From Scytonematopsis contorta HA4267-MV1 (GTDB taxonomy: Bacteria > Cyanobacteriota > Cyanobacteriia > Cyanobacteriales > Nostocaceae): a stretch of DNA of 64,000 nt. Below are positions 18,453 through 26,766 of the stretch, in pieces. The stretch covers positions 1-64,000 of the forward strand of contig JAHHIC010000061.1 in assembly GCA_019359035.1 (NCBI GenBank). The letters are read 5' to 3'. How positions within the stretch are numbered: position 1 is the first letter of the stretch; each line of letters opens with the position of its first letter. The translations under genes and the position numbers were made by a program. The notes below the pieces were generated by a model. That model was not told where the DNA came from. It worked only from the letters and a program-made list of their open reading frames with translations, and searched no databases.

Positions 18453-19682
18453 TTATTCGTGCATTACTAGGATATTCGGTGTCTCCTGTTCTACCCTAAG
18501 GGAGCCATAGTGGATTACCAAATATTCTTCCAATGCAACGCTCATATCTTCTACTTGGGTCGATTTTACAGAATTATTCATGTTTAAATCCTGAAGCCAT
18601 TTAACTAATGCAGCAAGCAAGTAGTTTCTACCTTTAACTAATCTACGAGACACCGTAGGTTGGCTTATCTGCAACTGCTGCATAATTTGCTGCTGTGTCA
18701 ATCTCTCTTGATAATAAAGCTTCAGTACATCTTGATACTTAGTCTCTAAACTTTGTAGCGCATTTGACAGTACATCTGAAATTTGAGCTATTTGTTGTTT
18801 TCGGCTCTCGATATCCTCTTGAGCTATCATCTCAACCATGAATGAATCTGAAGATAGCTCAAGTATATTCAACTTATCTTCGGATTCGGAATCTTTTCTC
18901 AGAGTATTTAGGGACTTCACAGGTGGGAAAAAATACCTGCGTAAGCAAGTAGTTGATTGAGTTAACCAAAGCCTTATTTTTTCACTTGTACATTCCTCTG
19001 TATTAAAGTCCAACTGGATTAGTCTTTCCCGATTGTAGAGGTTAGCGATTACCAACCAAAATTCATTATTTGGCTCTGGTAGTTGTTTTGCTGTATATGG
19101 ATGATGAACATATAATTCTTTAAAGCACATCCAAGCTAAACGATATTGAGCAACAACAGCCTGTGAAAACCCAGCTTCGCTCAGAGCTTCCGAAAAAGCC
19201 TTCACACTAACTCTACGCAACAACCGTCTATCAGTACAAGTATCCACCTCTTGACGTTGGCGTAAAATATCTCTCAGCCGACTTGAAGCAGCAACAATAG
19301 CATAATTTTTCAAGCCATAAGATTTTTCAGCTTTGAAATGCTTAATAATTATTTCCACTTCTGCATTGACTATTTGGAAGTAGTCACCTAACGCATACTG
19401 ACAATTTTGGTATTTAGCAACTGTTTTTTGAGATACCAAATAAAAAGGTTCTTGTAAATATGCTAAAAGGTGTATTTTTGCCAAATCTGATAACTTTGTT
19501 TGCCAGTATTTATACCAGTAAAGCGCCCAAAAATCTTCGGAATCAGCAACTTCAGGATAGTTATTTAAGTAACTTTGAATACTTCTACGTAACTTGCTAT
19601 CGGTTATCCATTTACTGAATTTGCCTGCTTCTAACAGAGCAAAGGTAGAAAACATTTCTGTAATATTTTTACGAAAAATCAT
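18453..19682 (-). CDS. Sigma-70 family RNA polymerase sigma factor-like protein
   Basis: The C-terminal part contains a clear sigma region 4: LSNALQSLETKYQDVLKLYYQERLTQQQIMQQL followed by the helix-turn-helix ISQPTVSRRLVKGRNYLL. The N-terminal 250 residues are less typical and resemble the divergent sigma-like proteins that sit beside DUF1822 and CHASE2 genes in cyanobacteria. ATG 19682 (MIFRKNITEMF) is preceded by AGGTTG; a TTG two codons upstream is possible. As first gene of the four-gene minus-strand operon it may control that operon and perhaps the haemagglutinin genes. That role is inferred from position. The first roughly 90 codons and the upstream region are duplicated at 24239-24561. 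Confidence 0.82.
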   Translation of the reverse strand: MIFRKNITEMFSTFALLEAGKFSKWITDSKLRRSIQSYLNNYPEVADSEDFWALYWYKYWQTKLSDLAKIHLLAYLQEPFYLVSQKTVAKYQNCQYALGDYFQIVNAEVEIIIKHFKAEKSYGLKNYAIVAASSRLRDILRQRQEVDTCTDRRLLRRVSVKAFSEALSEAGFSQAVVAQYRLAWMCFKELYVHHPYTAKQLPEPNNEFWLVIANLYNRERLIQLDFNTEECTSEKIRLWLTQSTTCLRRYFFPPVKSLNTLRKDSESEDKLNILELSSDSFMVEMIAQEDIESRKQQIAQISDVLSNALQSLETKYQDVLKLYYQERLTQQQIMQQLQISQPTVSRRLVKGRNYLLAALVKWLQDLNMNNSVKSTQVEDMSVALEEYLVIHYGSLRVEQETPNILVMHE

Positions 19683-19757
19683 TAGCAACCTATATTGGCG
19701 AAACCTGATAAATATTACTTATTGTACTGTACTTTTTAATACAAATTATATATGCCT

Positions 19758-19932
19758 AACAGTTAGAAGCAACAACACCTCAACAGAAGGCTGTTATTTA
19801 TGCTGACAATGGAATTTGGTTTGATTCGATAAATACATTAGTTGCTCAAATCCTAATGACACATCTATCAAAGCCGATTGGCAAAGTTTATTGCTATCTG
19901 TCGGTTTAGAGAGTTTTCTATTTTCACTTTAA
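19758..19932 (+). pseudogene. DUF928 gene fragment (3' end)
   Basis: Matches the last roughly 60 codons of the intact DUF928 gene (25322-25514): CAACAGAAGGCTGTTATTTATG, then GACAATGGAATTTGGTTTGAT and TTATTGCTATCTGTCGGTTTAG. A 10-base deletion after TTAGT shifts the frame and a 6-base deletion lies near the end. The 5' three quarters of the gene are missing. It directly follows the sigma-gene upstream region. Confidence 0.9.
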
Positions 19933-20178
19933 CTGTTTGCTTAGGCTATTTTAATAAAATCTTTTTTGAAGATGGTTTTCTCAGTGATATTAATCACTAA
20001 ATTTAAGGCTATTAATCACTGATTTACACTCAGTAATCTACGTAAATAACTAGGGATAAATCCAAAAATTAAGTATGAGCGGGAAGTGTAAATATTTTAC
20101 AAGTATCCTATAAAACATTCTCTATACCTTATTTAGAATTTATTGCTATTAAAAATATTACTGGAGTAAAAGAGAAAA
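19933..20178. other. Intergenic, no gene seen
   Basis: AT-rich sequence upstream of the hydrolase gene; includes a GGAG ribosome-binding site at about 20162. No other element recognised. Confidence 0.3.
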
Positions 20179-21429
20179 ATGCCTAGAAAAACTGATATGA
20201 CGGATTTAGTTATAGTTGTACCTGGGATAATGGGTAGTGTTCTACAAAAAGATGGTAAAAATTTGTGGACAGCCAGGAGGCAAGTAGTGAAGGGTGTTGT
20301 ACCTTTTATGCCAGGTATATCATTTGATGCTTTAATGATGAATGGAGATGACTACGAACTTGATGACTTGGGTGATGGTATAGAAGCTACAGGGTTAAGT
20401 TCTTTACCAGATATAATTACTGGACTTATTAAAACGGGAACTTATAAAAATATTAAAACTAAATTAGCTGAGGTATTCAATATTGAGGAAGGTGATACAG
20501 ATATTACACACGAAACACCTGCAAATTTTATTGAATTTCCTTATGATTGGCGAAGGGATATCCGTTCTGCAGCACGCAAACTTGATAAACTAATTAATCA
20601 TAAACTGCAAGTATGGCGCGATTTTACGGGAAACAAGGAAGCTCAAGTTATTTTACTTGCTCATAGTATGGGTGGGCTAGTATCTCGTTACTATCTTGAA
20701 GCCCTTAATGGATATGATAAATGTTCTTTACTTGTTACATTTGGTACACCTCACTTGGGCTCCGTACAATCGTTAGATTTTTTATCTAACAAGATGATGA
20801 TAGGACTACAAAACTTAACAAAGTTAGCTCGCTCCTTTACATCTACATATCAACTATTACCTAACTATCAAGTAATCAATAACCATTTTAAAGTAACAGA
20901 CTTAGAGTTACCTAATATAGACCGTGAGCGTGCTAAAAAAGCACTTGAATTTTATCAAGAGATTGATAACGCAGTTGAAGCACATGAGAATGATGCTCAA
21001 TATTTTAAGACGAAATACGATTTTATACCGATTGTTGGTAGGGGACAAAAAACTCTACAGTCAGCTAGTTTCTCTCAAGGAAAATTAATTTGCGACAAGA
21101 AAATTCTACCTCCAAGTGTTAATTCGTATCTAAATGATGGTGATGATACTGTTCCCTGTGTTTCGGCTGTTCCTCGTGAATGGGGTAGGAAGTTACCAAT
21201 AAATATTGGGGAAACTCACGGTTGTCTCCAAGAAAATGAGGTTGTATTATCATTGATATTAAATCATTTAAAAGAAAGACAAACTACACGAGTTAGAGGA
21301 CCAGAAGATTCATCTATTTTGACAGATGAAACTAGACCTTTTTTAAGTGTTCACTGTGCTGATTTTTTAAATCATAAATATTCTCTTTTATATGTAGAGA
21401 TGATAAACTCCCAACGTCAGAGTTTATAA
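20179..21429 (+). CDS. Lecithin:cholesterol acyltransferase-like alpha/beta hydrolase
   Basis: About 416 residues of the LCAT/phospholipase-like alpha/beta hydrolase family. Near the N-terminus VVPGIMGSVL supplies the oxyanion-hole region, FPYDWRRD is the signature region of LCAT-type enzymes, and the nucleophile elbow is LLAHSMGGLVSRYYL with Ser163. An Asp in NDGDDTVPCVSA and a His in GETHGCL complete a plausible triad. No signal peptide is evident, so a cytoplasmic or membrane-associated acyl hydrolase or transferase is likely; the substrate cannot be told. ATG 20179 follows GGAGTAAAAGAG. It stands alone between repeat-rich regions. Confidence 0.85.
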   Translation: MPRKTDMTDLVIVVPGIMGSVLQKDGKNLWTARRQVVKGVVPFMPGISFDALMMNGDDYELDDLGDGIEATGLSSLPDIITGLIKTGTYKNIKTKLAEVFNIEEGDTDITHETPANFIEFPYDWRRDIRSAARKLDKLINHKLQVWRDFTGNKEAQVILLAHSMGGLVSRYYLEALNGYDKCSLLVTFGTPHLGSVQSLDFLSNKMMIGLQNLTKLARSFTSTYQLLPNYQVINNHFKVTDLELPNIDRERAKKALEFYQEIDNAVEAHENDAQYFKTKYDFIPIVGRGQKTLQSASFSQGKLICDKKILPPSVNSYLNDGDDTVPCVSAVPREWGRKLPINIGETHGCLQENEVVLSLILNHLKERQTTRVRGPEDSSILTDETRPFLSVHCADFLNHKYSLLYVEMINSQRQSL

Positions 21430-21858
21430 AGAGAGCAATACCGTTTGGGTTATCTTGATACCATTTCCATTCTTCTGACATATTTACCTTATTTTATTTA
21501 ATATTAAATTCTTTAAAAAGATATTTATTTAATCGCAGATAATGACATTTATAATCATCATTTTGCGTAAGTTATTCTTGCGTAAGTTATTCTGCTTTAA
21601 GATAATAATGGATGGGAGTGGGAGAGTGTGCTGTGTTCTCAGTTAGCTCCTAACTTGCACATCCCAAAATCATTCTGAAACCCATAATCCATATATAAGA
21701 AAGGTCTATAATATACAACTACCTCTACGAATTTACACTGAATAATACTCGACTGACGTGGCTTGTTCCGGAAACAATAATAATTTTTACTGATTTGAGT
21801 AGATATTGAGATGATTGCCGAATTCTTGGTAAAATTTAGGTAAATACCTTATTTTAGT

Positions 21859-22013
21859 GTGAGCAAATGTAGGGATAATCATTATCATTTTGTAAAATCT
21901 ATAGGCGTTTCAGAGTTATATTTTTTGATTATTGTCAATCAATTTAAAATAATAATGCTTATATATCAATAGATTTAGTAATTTATGATAACGATAATCC
22001 CTATATTTGTGTG
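21859..22013. repeat. MITE-like element, copy B
   Basis: Inverted ends GTAGGGATAATCATTATC on the left and GATAACGATAATCCCTATAT on the right surround about 115 bases that resemble copies A and C, for example AGAGTTATATTTTTTGATTATTGTCAATC. It is more diverged internally than A and C are from each other. Confidence 0.72.
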
Positions 22014-22131
22014 GATTATTTGTAAGGGAGGGAATTTTAACGTCAACTGCGAAGGATACCACCCGATAAAATAAAAGGTTCGGGGGATGATTTTCTATTT
22101 CAACGGTTGCTCGCTACAACTAGCGAACACC

Positions 22132-22232
22132 GGAACAGTTAACTAAATAATCGTTTTTAACCAAGAGCGACAAAATATTTAGGTTTGGGATAAGCGATCG
22201 CACTCGGTAAATGTTGCTTGATGATTGTATAT
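22132..22232. repeat. Inverse copy of segment 8556-8662
   Basis: GTTAACTAAATAATCG, CAAAATATTTAGGTTTGGGATAAGCGATCGC and GGTAAATGTTG reproduce, on the opposite strand, the DNA just before the haemagglutinin tail remnant. The two copies are about 13.5 kb apart in inverted orientation and could mediate inversion of the DNA between them. Confidence 0.7.
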
Positions 22233-22352
22233 AATTCCCCGATAAACTAGAGTTCTTGAACTAGCATACAAATGTTAGACTATCTTGTATCCCCTAATTA
22301 CAGTGAATTTAGATGCTCACAGCTAAATTCAAGATTCTCACATCCACAGATA

Positions 22353-22379
22353 TAGAGACGCGATAAATCGCGGTCTCTA
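22353..22379. terminator. Hairpin downstream of the Uma2 gene
   Basis: Near-palindrome TAGAGACGCGAT / ATCGCGGTCTCTA around a short AA loop, about 65 bases beyond the stop of the minus-strand Uma2 gene. It belongs to a family of GAGAC...GTCTC palindromes also seen at 27826 and 29699. Its terminator role is inferred from position. Confidence 0.5.
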
Positions 22380-22445
22380 CGGATTTTATTTATCGATTTT
22401 TTAAAAAGGCAGCTATGCTGGAGACAAAGGGCAGCTATTACACAT

Positions 22446-23408
22446 CTAACTACATCTGATTTTTTCTACTTCTTCCACTGTCAATTCGAGTGTTTGAGCA
22501 ACAATTTCCACGCTTAATCCCACAGCCAGCAAGCGAGTCACTGCATTTAATCTTATCTGTCGTTCAACCTCAGCGCGTTGTTGTTCGTTATCAGCACGTT
22601 GTTTTTCAGCCTCAGCGCGTTGTTTTTCAGCCTCAGCACGTTGTTGCTCGGTATCAGCGCGTAATTTTTCAGCCTCAGCACGTTTTTGTTCATCCTCAGC
22701 ACGTTGTTGCTCGGTATCAGCGCGTAATTTTTCAGCCTCAGCACGTTTTTGTTCATCCTCAGCACGTTGTTGCTCGGTATCAGCACGTAGTTTTTCTGCA
22801 TCTGCTCTCTGACGCTCTAGTTCAGCGCGTTCTTCAAGTTCAACTGATGTTAAAAATTTTCGACCATCGGGACGATATATTTCCAATGTCGAGCCTGTTA
22901 GTCTAAAAGTTATACCTAAACGAGGGCTTACCCAACCATTGATATTTTGGATTGTTGTTAAGTCTTTGTTTGACCGCAACCAGCCTTGCAAATCGTTTTT
23001 ATACGGGTCATAAAAGTAGTATTCTTCCACTCCATTGTTATCATAAAACTCAAGTTTATTCTCCATTTCTTGGCGTGTATTACCAGGTGATAGTATTTCA
23101 AATACTACTTGTGGAGGTATATTTTCTTCTTCCCACTGCAAATAAGAACCCCTATCACCCTTTGGTCTACCAAATACGACCATCGCATCAGGAGCACATC
23201 TTTTTTGGTCACTTCCTTTAATTGGATACCATAATAAGTCCCCAGCGATAAATACATCTGGGTTTGCTGCGTACATGATTTCTAAATTTTCTTTTATGTA
23301 TACAATCCAACGAAACTGTATCGTGTTATCCGCCATTGGCTTTCCATCACTCTCTGGATAGATGACAAAATCATCAGCGGTATGTTGTTGCGTAATTTGC
23401 CTTACCAT
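22446..23408 (-). CDS. Uma2 family (DUF820) endonuclease-like protein with coiled-coil tail
   Basis: The N-terminal roughly 190 residues carry the Uma2/DUF820 fold, a PD-(D/E)XK-type nuclease family greatly expanded in cyanobacteria: VFIAGDLLWYPIKG, CAPDAMVVFGRPKGDRGSYLQWEEENIPPQVVFEILSPGNTRQEMENKLEFYDNNGVEEYYFYDP. The C-terminal part (about residues 195-300) is highly charged coiled coil built from repeated RADTEQQRAEDEQKRAEAEKL units, then a small helical end. ATG 23408 has GGAGGTG upstream. No partner gene lies nearby. Physiological role unknown; DNA cleavage is predicted from the fold only. Confidence 0.9.
   Translation of the reverse strand: MVRQITQQHTADDFVIYPESDGKPMADNTIQFRWIVYIKENLEIMYAANPDVFIAGDLLWYPIKGSDQKRCAPDAMVVFGRPKGDRGSYLQWEEENIPPQVVFEILSPGNTRQEMENKLEFYDNNGVEEYYFYDPYKNDLQGWLRSNKDLTTIQNINGWVSPRLGITFRLTGSTLEIYRPDGRKFLTSVELEERAELERQRADAEKLRADTEQQRAEDEQKRAEAEKLRADTEQQRAEDEQKRAEAEKLRADTEQQRAEAEKQRAEAEKQRADNEQQRAEVERQIRLNAVTRLLAVGLSVEIVAQTLELTVEEVEKIRCS
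22590..22800 (-). repeat. 63-base tandem repeats inside the Uma2 gene
   Basis: Unit of 63 bases (21 codons, reading K-L-R-A-D-T-E-Q-Q-R-A-E-D-E-Q-K-R-A-E-A-E) present twice almost identically and followed by degenerate 7-codon subunits. Near-identity at the DNA level suggests recent expansion and makes the tail length prone to vary between strains. Confidence 0.85.
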
Positions 23409-23732
23409 ATTGCAGCACCTCCAAGTATATTGAGGCTAATATCCCCAGTTTAGATGGTAGATGCGGCAGATTTCCACCGCATGGTAAAAAAATACTGTAA
23501 TATCAAAATTACTAGTTACTGGTTGTGACACTATTGCCAGTGGTACAAATCTTAAAAGAATAGACCCTGCATTGACTCCACTTGTATCTACTATAGGACT
23601 TACGCATTGACAAAAAAAATAGTCTATGTATTCAAGCCGCACAGGTAGCTGATATCTTGCACCTTACCTATAAATAACTAATTAAAAATTTTGATTGTTT
23701 TAAAAATAATACGCATGGCAAAACGCTGTTTC
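23409..23732. other. Intergenic, no gene seen
   Basis: Between the Uma2 gene and a repeat cluster. No open frame or motif recognised. Confidence 0.35.
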
Positions 23733-23992
23733 TAGTCCTCTAAAGAGGACTTTAGCTTTTAGACAGGGAATTTATGATTCTGTTGGCGAATTAACGAGGG
23801 GTCAGAGTCGGGGTAGTAGCGGTAGTGGGGGTAGTAGGGGGAGATAAGTGGGGGAGTGGGTAAGAATAGTAATAAATTACACCCCATACTCCTTTTACTT
23901 CTCTTACTCTCCCCCGCTACCACCCCTACTTCCCCTACCTCCCCCACGCCCCCCACGAATTCGCCAACAGAATCATTTATTCCCTGGCAGTC
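23733..23992. repeat. Composite inverted-repeat element with G/C-skewed interior
   Basis: Begins with the AGTCCTCTAAAGAGGACT palindrome also found near 4435. Inverted ends then follow: GGGAATTTATGATTCTGTTG and GGCGAATT on the left, their complement (AATTCGCC, CAACAGAATCATTTATTCCC) at about 23958-23992 on the right. The interior is G-rich on the left (GGTAGTGGGGGTAGTAGGGGG) and C-rich on the right, so the whole can fold into one hairpin. No coding capacity. Probably a MITE-like repeat. Confidence 0.7.
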
Positions 23993-24128
23993 GTGGAAAG
24001 GGGCAACCGTATCTAAACACATATAGTTATGATTATGACATTAAGTTTTAGAGATGCAAGATATCAGGTAGCGCTTAAATTTTCCAAGACATATTCACTT
24101 TGTAAAATTCAAGTTTTCACAAAGGTTT

Positions 24129-24238
24129 GCGGTGAACATAGGGATAATCATTATCGTCTTGTATTATTTATAGGTATTCTAGGGTTATATTTTTTGGTTA
24201 TTGTCAATTGATTTAAATTAGTGAGTTTTATATAACAA
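24129..24238. repeat. MITE-like element, copy C (truncated)
   Basis: Starts with GCGGTGAACATAGGGATAATC and continues through ATTATCGTCTTGTATTATTT and GGTTATTGTCAATTGATTTAA, matching the reverse complement of copy A. The right terminal repeat is missing: the element ends at ATATAACAAT, exactly where the duplicated sigma-gene fragment begins. Confidence 0.75.
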
Positions 24239-24561
24239 TTTTTTGTCTTACCAAATAAAAAGGTTCTTGTAAATATGCTAAAAGGTGTATTTTTGCCAAA
24301 TCTGATAACTTTGTTTGCCAGTATTTATACTAGTAAAGCACCCAAAAATCTTCGGAATCAGCAACTTCAGGATAGTTATTTAAGTAACTTTGAATACTTC
24401 TACGTAACTTGGTATCGGTTATCCATTTACTGAATTTGCCTGCTTCTAACAGAGCAAAGGTAGAAAACATTTCTGTAATATTTTTACGAAAAATCATTAG
24501 CAACCTATATTGGCGAAACCTGATAAATATTACTTATTGTACTGTACTTTTTAATACAAAT
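24239..24561 (-). pseudogene. Duplicated 5' fragment of the sigma-like gene
   Basis: About 323 bases nearly identical to 19426-19748: they cover the promoter region, the start codon (CAT of AAAATCATTAGC at about 24493) and roughly the first 85 codons of the sigma-like gene, with a few substitutions. No downstream gene body follows; the fragment runs directly into a truncated MITE. It lies divergently next to the intact DUF928 gene, whereas the intact sigma gene lies next to a broken DUF928 copy. Confidence 0.9.
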
Positions 24562-24761
24562 GATACATACTTTAATATATTATTCAATGTAAAGAATATT
24601 TGTGGAGTCCCAAGGTATGGAAAAATGGTTTCTATTGTTAGCTTATAGATAGGGAGCCTGTCGTTGTATGTAAAACTCCTCCTGATGAATGTATGATTAC
24701 GTTCAGTGGTTGTAAAAACAAAATTAAGAAAATTATTACCAAGTTAGAGTAAGCAAAATTT

Positions 24762-25514
24762 ATGAGACTAATATTTACAATTGCTTTAATTTTAACCAAT
24801 ACTATCCCCTATCCAATACAAGCGATAGCTCAAACTCAAAAGCTCACACAAACAAACAACAATACTTCACGACCAGCATTAAAACTTCCCAAGGGTTCCC
24901 CCACAATGGGTACAGTAACTGGACGCAGGCAAGGAATGGGGAGTAGGGATAATTGCCCAGCCGTTGCAACTCAACTAACTGCCTTAGTACCATCTTTACC
25001 AAAAAATGACGTAGGTGGGCTAACTATTTCCGAACGACCAACATTTTTGTTTTACGTTCCTTACACAAGTAATTTACCAAATGCAAATGCTCAATTCACT
25101 TTAAATGATAGTGCGGACAACAAAATTTATACAAGTCCGGTTGCACTTCCTAGTAAACCTAGTGTAGTAGCTGTTTCCCTCCCCGCACATGTTATTTTAC
25201 AAGAAAATCAAACATATCACTGGTATTTTAAAGTTAATTGTAGCCAGCAACAAGCAGCAAATGTATCTATTTATGTAGAAGGTGGAATTCAGAGAATCAA
25301 GCTTAATACTATTATTTTGCAACAGTTAGAAGCAGCAAAACCTCAACAGAAGGCTGTTATTTATGCTGACAATGGAATTTGGTTTGATGCGATAAATACA
25401 TTAGTACAATTAAGTCGCTCAAATCCTAATGACACATCTATTAAAGCCGATTGGCAAAGTTTATTGCTATCTGTCGGTTTAGAGAGTCTTAGTAGTTTTC
25501 CATTTTCATTTTAA
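24762..25514 (+). CDS. DUF928 domain protein, secreted
   Basis: About 250 residues. An N-terminal signal peptide (LIFTIALILTNTIPYPIQAIAQ) precedes a region with the DUF928 hallmarks: GTVTGRRQGMGSRDNCP, LTALVPSL, TISERPTFLFYVPYTS, then a beta-rich stretch ending HVILQENQTYHWYFKVNC. A helical C-terminus follows (AVIYADNGIWFDAINTLVQL). The family is cyanobacterial, of unknown function, and often found with CHAT/TPR and haemagglutinin-type proteins; a cell-envelope role is inferred. A degenerate copy of the 3' end lies at 19758-19932 beside the intact sigma gene. Confidence 0.88.
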   Translation: MRLIFTIALILTNTIPYPIQAIAQTQKLTQTNNNTSRPALKLPKGSPTMGTVTGRRQGMGSRDNCPAVATQLTALVPSLPKNDVGGLTISERPTFLFYVPYTSNLPNANAQFTLNDSADNKIYTSPVALPSKPSVVAVSLPAHVILQENQTYHWYFKVNCSQQQAANVSIYVEGGIQRIKLNTIILQQLEAAKPQQKAVIYADNGIWFDAINTLVQLSRSNPNDTSIKADWQSLLLSVGLESLSSFPFSF

Positions 25515-25680
25515 CTGTTTAGTTAGAGAGGCACGTTGGTAAGATTGTGTCTATTGCATGAAATATATTAAATGGCAATGATTATCTCTATAATTGCGTA
25601 AAAACTTCTGATGGTAAAGGTTACAGACAATTCATCAACCACAACGATAAATTTGTCAAAACCCACCCTGTTGACCCCCT
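25515..25680. other. Intergenic, repeat remnants
   Basis: Contains CAATGATTATCTCTATA near 25576, a partial match to the ends of the MITE-like family. No gene seen. Confidence 0.35.
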
Positions 25681-25835
25681 ACGCACGTATAATTACTACA
25701 TTATGTTCTTTGTTTATTGTGGCGTTTCTCGTTTCTAAACGGTCAATAAAAGCAGGAGCATTTGAACATCTGTCAAAAATGCATAACAATCTATAGTCTG
25801 CTTCTATTCGCGCTAAATATGTTTCTAATCTATTT
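25681..25835 (-). pseudogene. Fragment of the AAA ATPase/nuclease-like gene (3' end)
   Basis: Matches the 3' ends of the genes at 32158 and 34050: minus-strand reading gives a degraded version of RIEADYRLLCIFDRCSNAPAFIDRLETRN and IIRA. Several substitutions and a missing body make it non-functional. The plus-strand frame over it (25611-25796) is an accident. Confidence 0.82.
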
Positions 25836-26006
25836 AATATTTATACTTAAAATAAAACGCTGTTTCTAGTCCTCTTCAGAAAAACTTCAGCCACACCTAA
25901 CTAAAATTATTGCATGGCTAGGTGCTAATTGGCACGAATTACTAAATATGGTTGGTTTAACAATTTGACTACCTATTTATGGTTATGGAACATTCAAGGC
26001 AAGTAG

Positions 26007-26221
26007 TTGAAAAAAGACGAAGACAGTTTAACATCTGAATTCCAAAGCATTGGTTTTCAGGCTAACGGCAAGGCAATAGTACTTACCAAAGGAGTAACAA
26101 ACAAAGAGGTGGATAATATTTACAAGTCAGACTTTTCGGAACGTACAACTAACTTGCTTTCTTTTTCCATAAGTTTACAGCGGTTATCAGCGGTTGTATT
26201 GTCCTCGGTACTGTAGAGGAA
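26007..26221 (+). pseudogene. Probable frameshifted N-terminal part of the astacin-like gene
   Basis: The frame beginning TTG 26007 reads SEFQSIGFQANGKAIVLTKGVTNKEVDNIYKSDF and then runs out of sense. The astacin frame is open upstream of ATG 26222 back to a TAA at 26150 and reads FTAVISGCIVLGTVEE. The two could be one propeptide region separated by a frameshift near 26150. I cannot align it to a reference, so this is tentative. Confidence 0.35.
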
Positions 26222-26731
26222 ATGGAGAAGAAAGCTGCTGCCATTCTCGCTGGAGAAGAAGTTGAAGAAGATGGTGACACAACACGGGGTGTATTCATAA
26301 CCGGACAGAAGTTTCGCTGGACTAATGGTATCGTACCTTATGAAATCGACCCCAATTTGCCAAATCAAAAACGAATCACAGATGCTATCACTCATTGGCA
26401 AGAAAAGACTAGCATCAGGTTCGTATGGCGAACAAGCAGCAATACAAGTCAGTATCCAAACTATATTTACTTTAAACCTGAAAATGGTTGCTGGTCTTAT
26501 ATTGGTATGCAAGGAGGAAGGCAAGAAATCGGTCTAGCTGAAGGTTGCAGTACTGGTTCTACTATCCACGAAATCGGTCACGCTTTGGGACTATGGCACG
26601 AACAAAGTCGAGAAGATAGGGATAGAAACATCCGCATTCATTGGGAAAATATCGAAGATAGGGAAAAGCCAAACAAAAAACTCCGTAATGCCTTTAAACG
26701 ACATAAGGAGTTCTTTGATGCACAAGATTAA
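26222..26731 (+). pseudogene. Astacin-like (M12A) metallopeptidase, truncated
   Basis: Reads GQKFRWTNGIVPYEIDP, AITHWQEKTSIRFV, then the zinc-binding signature HEIGHALGLWHEQSRED (HExxHxxGxxH) typical of astacins, and DRNIRIHWENIED. An astacin domain normally continues about 60-70 residues with a conserved Met-turn (SxMHY); here it stops at FKRHKEFFDAQD, just before that region. The 5' side also seems damaged. Without the Met-turn an active fold is unlikely, so I treat it as a pseudogene, although the frame itself is open from ATG 26222. A small hairpin follows at 26734-26749. Confidence 0.78.
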
Positions 26732-26733
26732 GT

Positions 26734-26749
26734 TGCTCTTCAAAGAGCA
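26734..26749 (+). terminator. Weak hairpin between convergent genes
   Basis: TGCTCT-TCAA-AGAGCA, followed about 14 bases later by a run of seven T on the plus strand. Placed between the astacin fragment and the convergent TPR gene. Short stem, so low confidence. Confidence 0.35.
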
Positions 26750-26766
26750 CGACCGCAAAGCTTTTT

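Larger units (their letters stand above)
21430..22352. other. Intergenic region made of dispersed repeats
   Basis: No gene was found. The region has a tandem 15-base duplication (TTGCGTAAGTTATTC twice, about 21564-21595), MITE-like copy B (21859-22013), and the segment 22132-22232 that is the reverse complement of 8556-8662, with a HIP1 octamer. Confidence 0.6.

Noticed and set aside
22590-22800. Regularly spaced repeats considered as a CRISPR array
   Set aside because: The repeats are contiguous, in frame and code for a coiled coil; there are no unique spacers.
25611-25796. 61-codon plus-strand frame with a hydrophobic stretch
   Set aside because: It is the complement of an ATPase 3'-end fragment, and the apparent hydrophobic segment is an accident of that strand.
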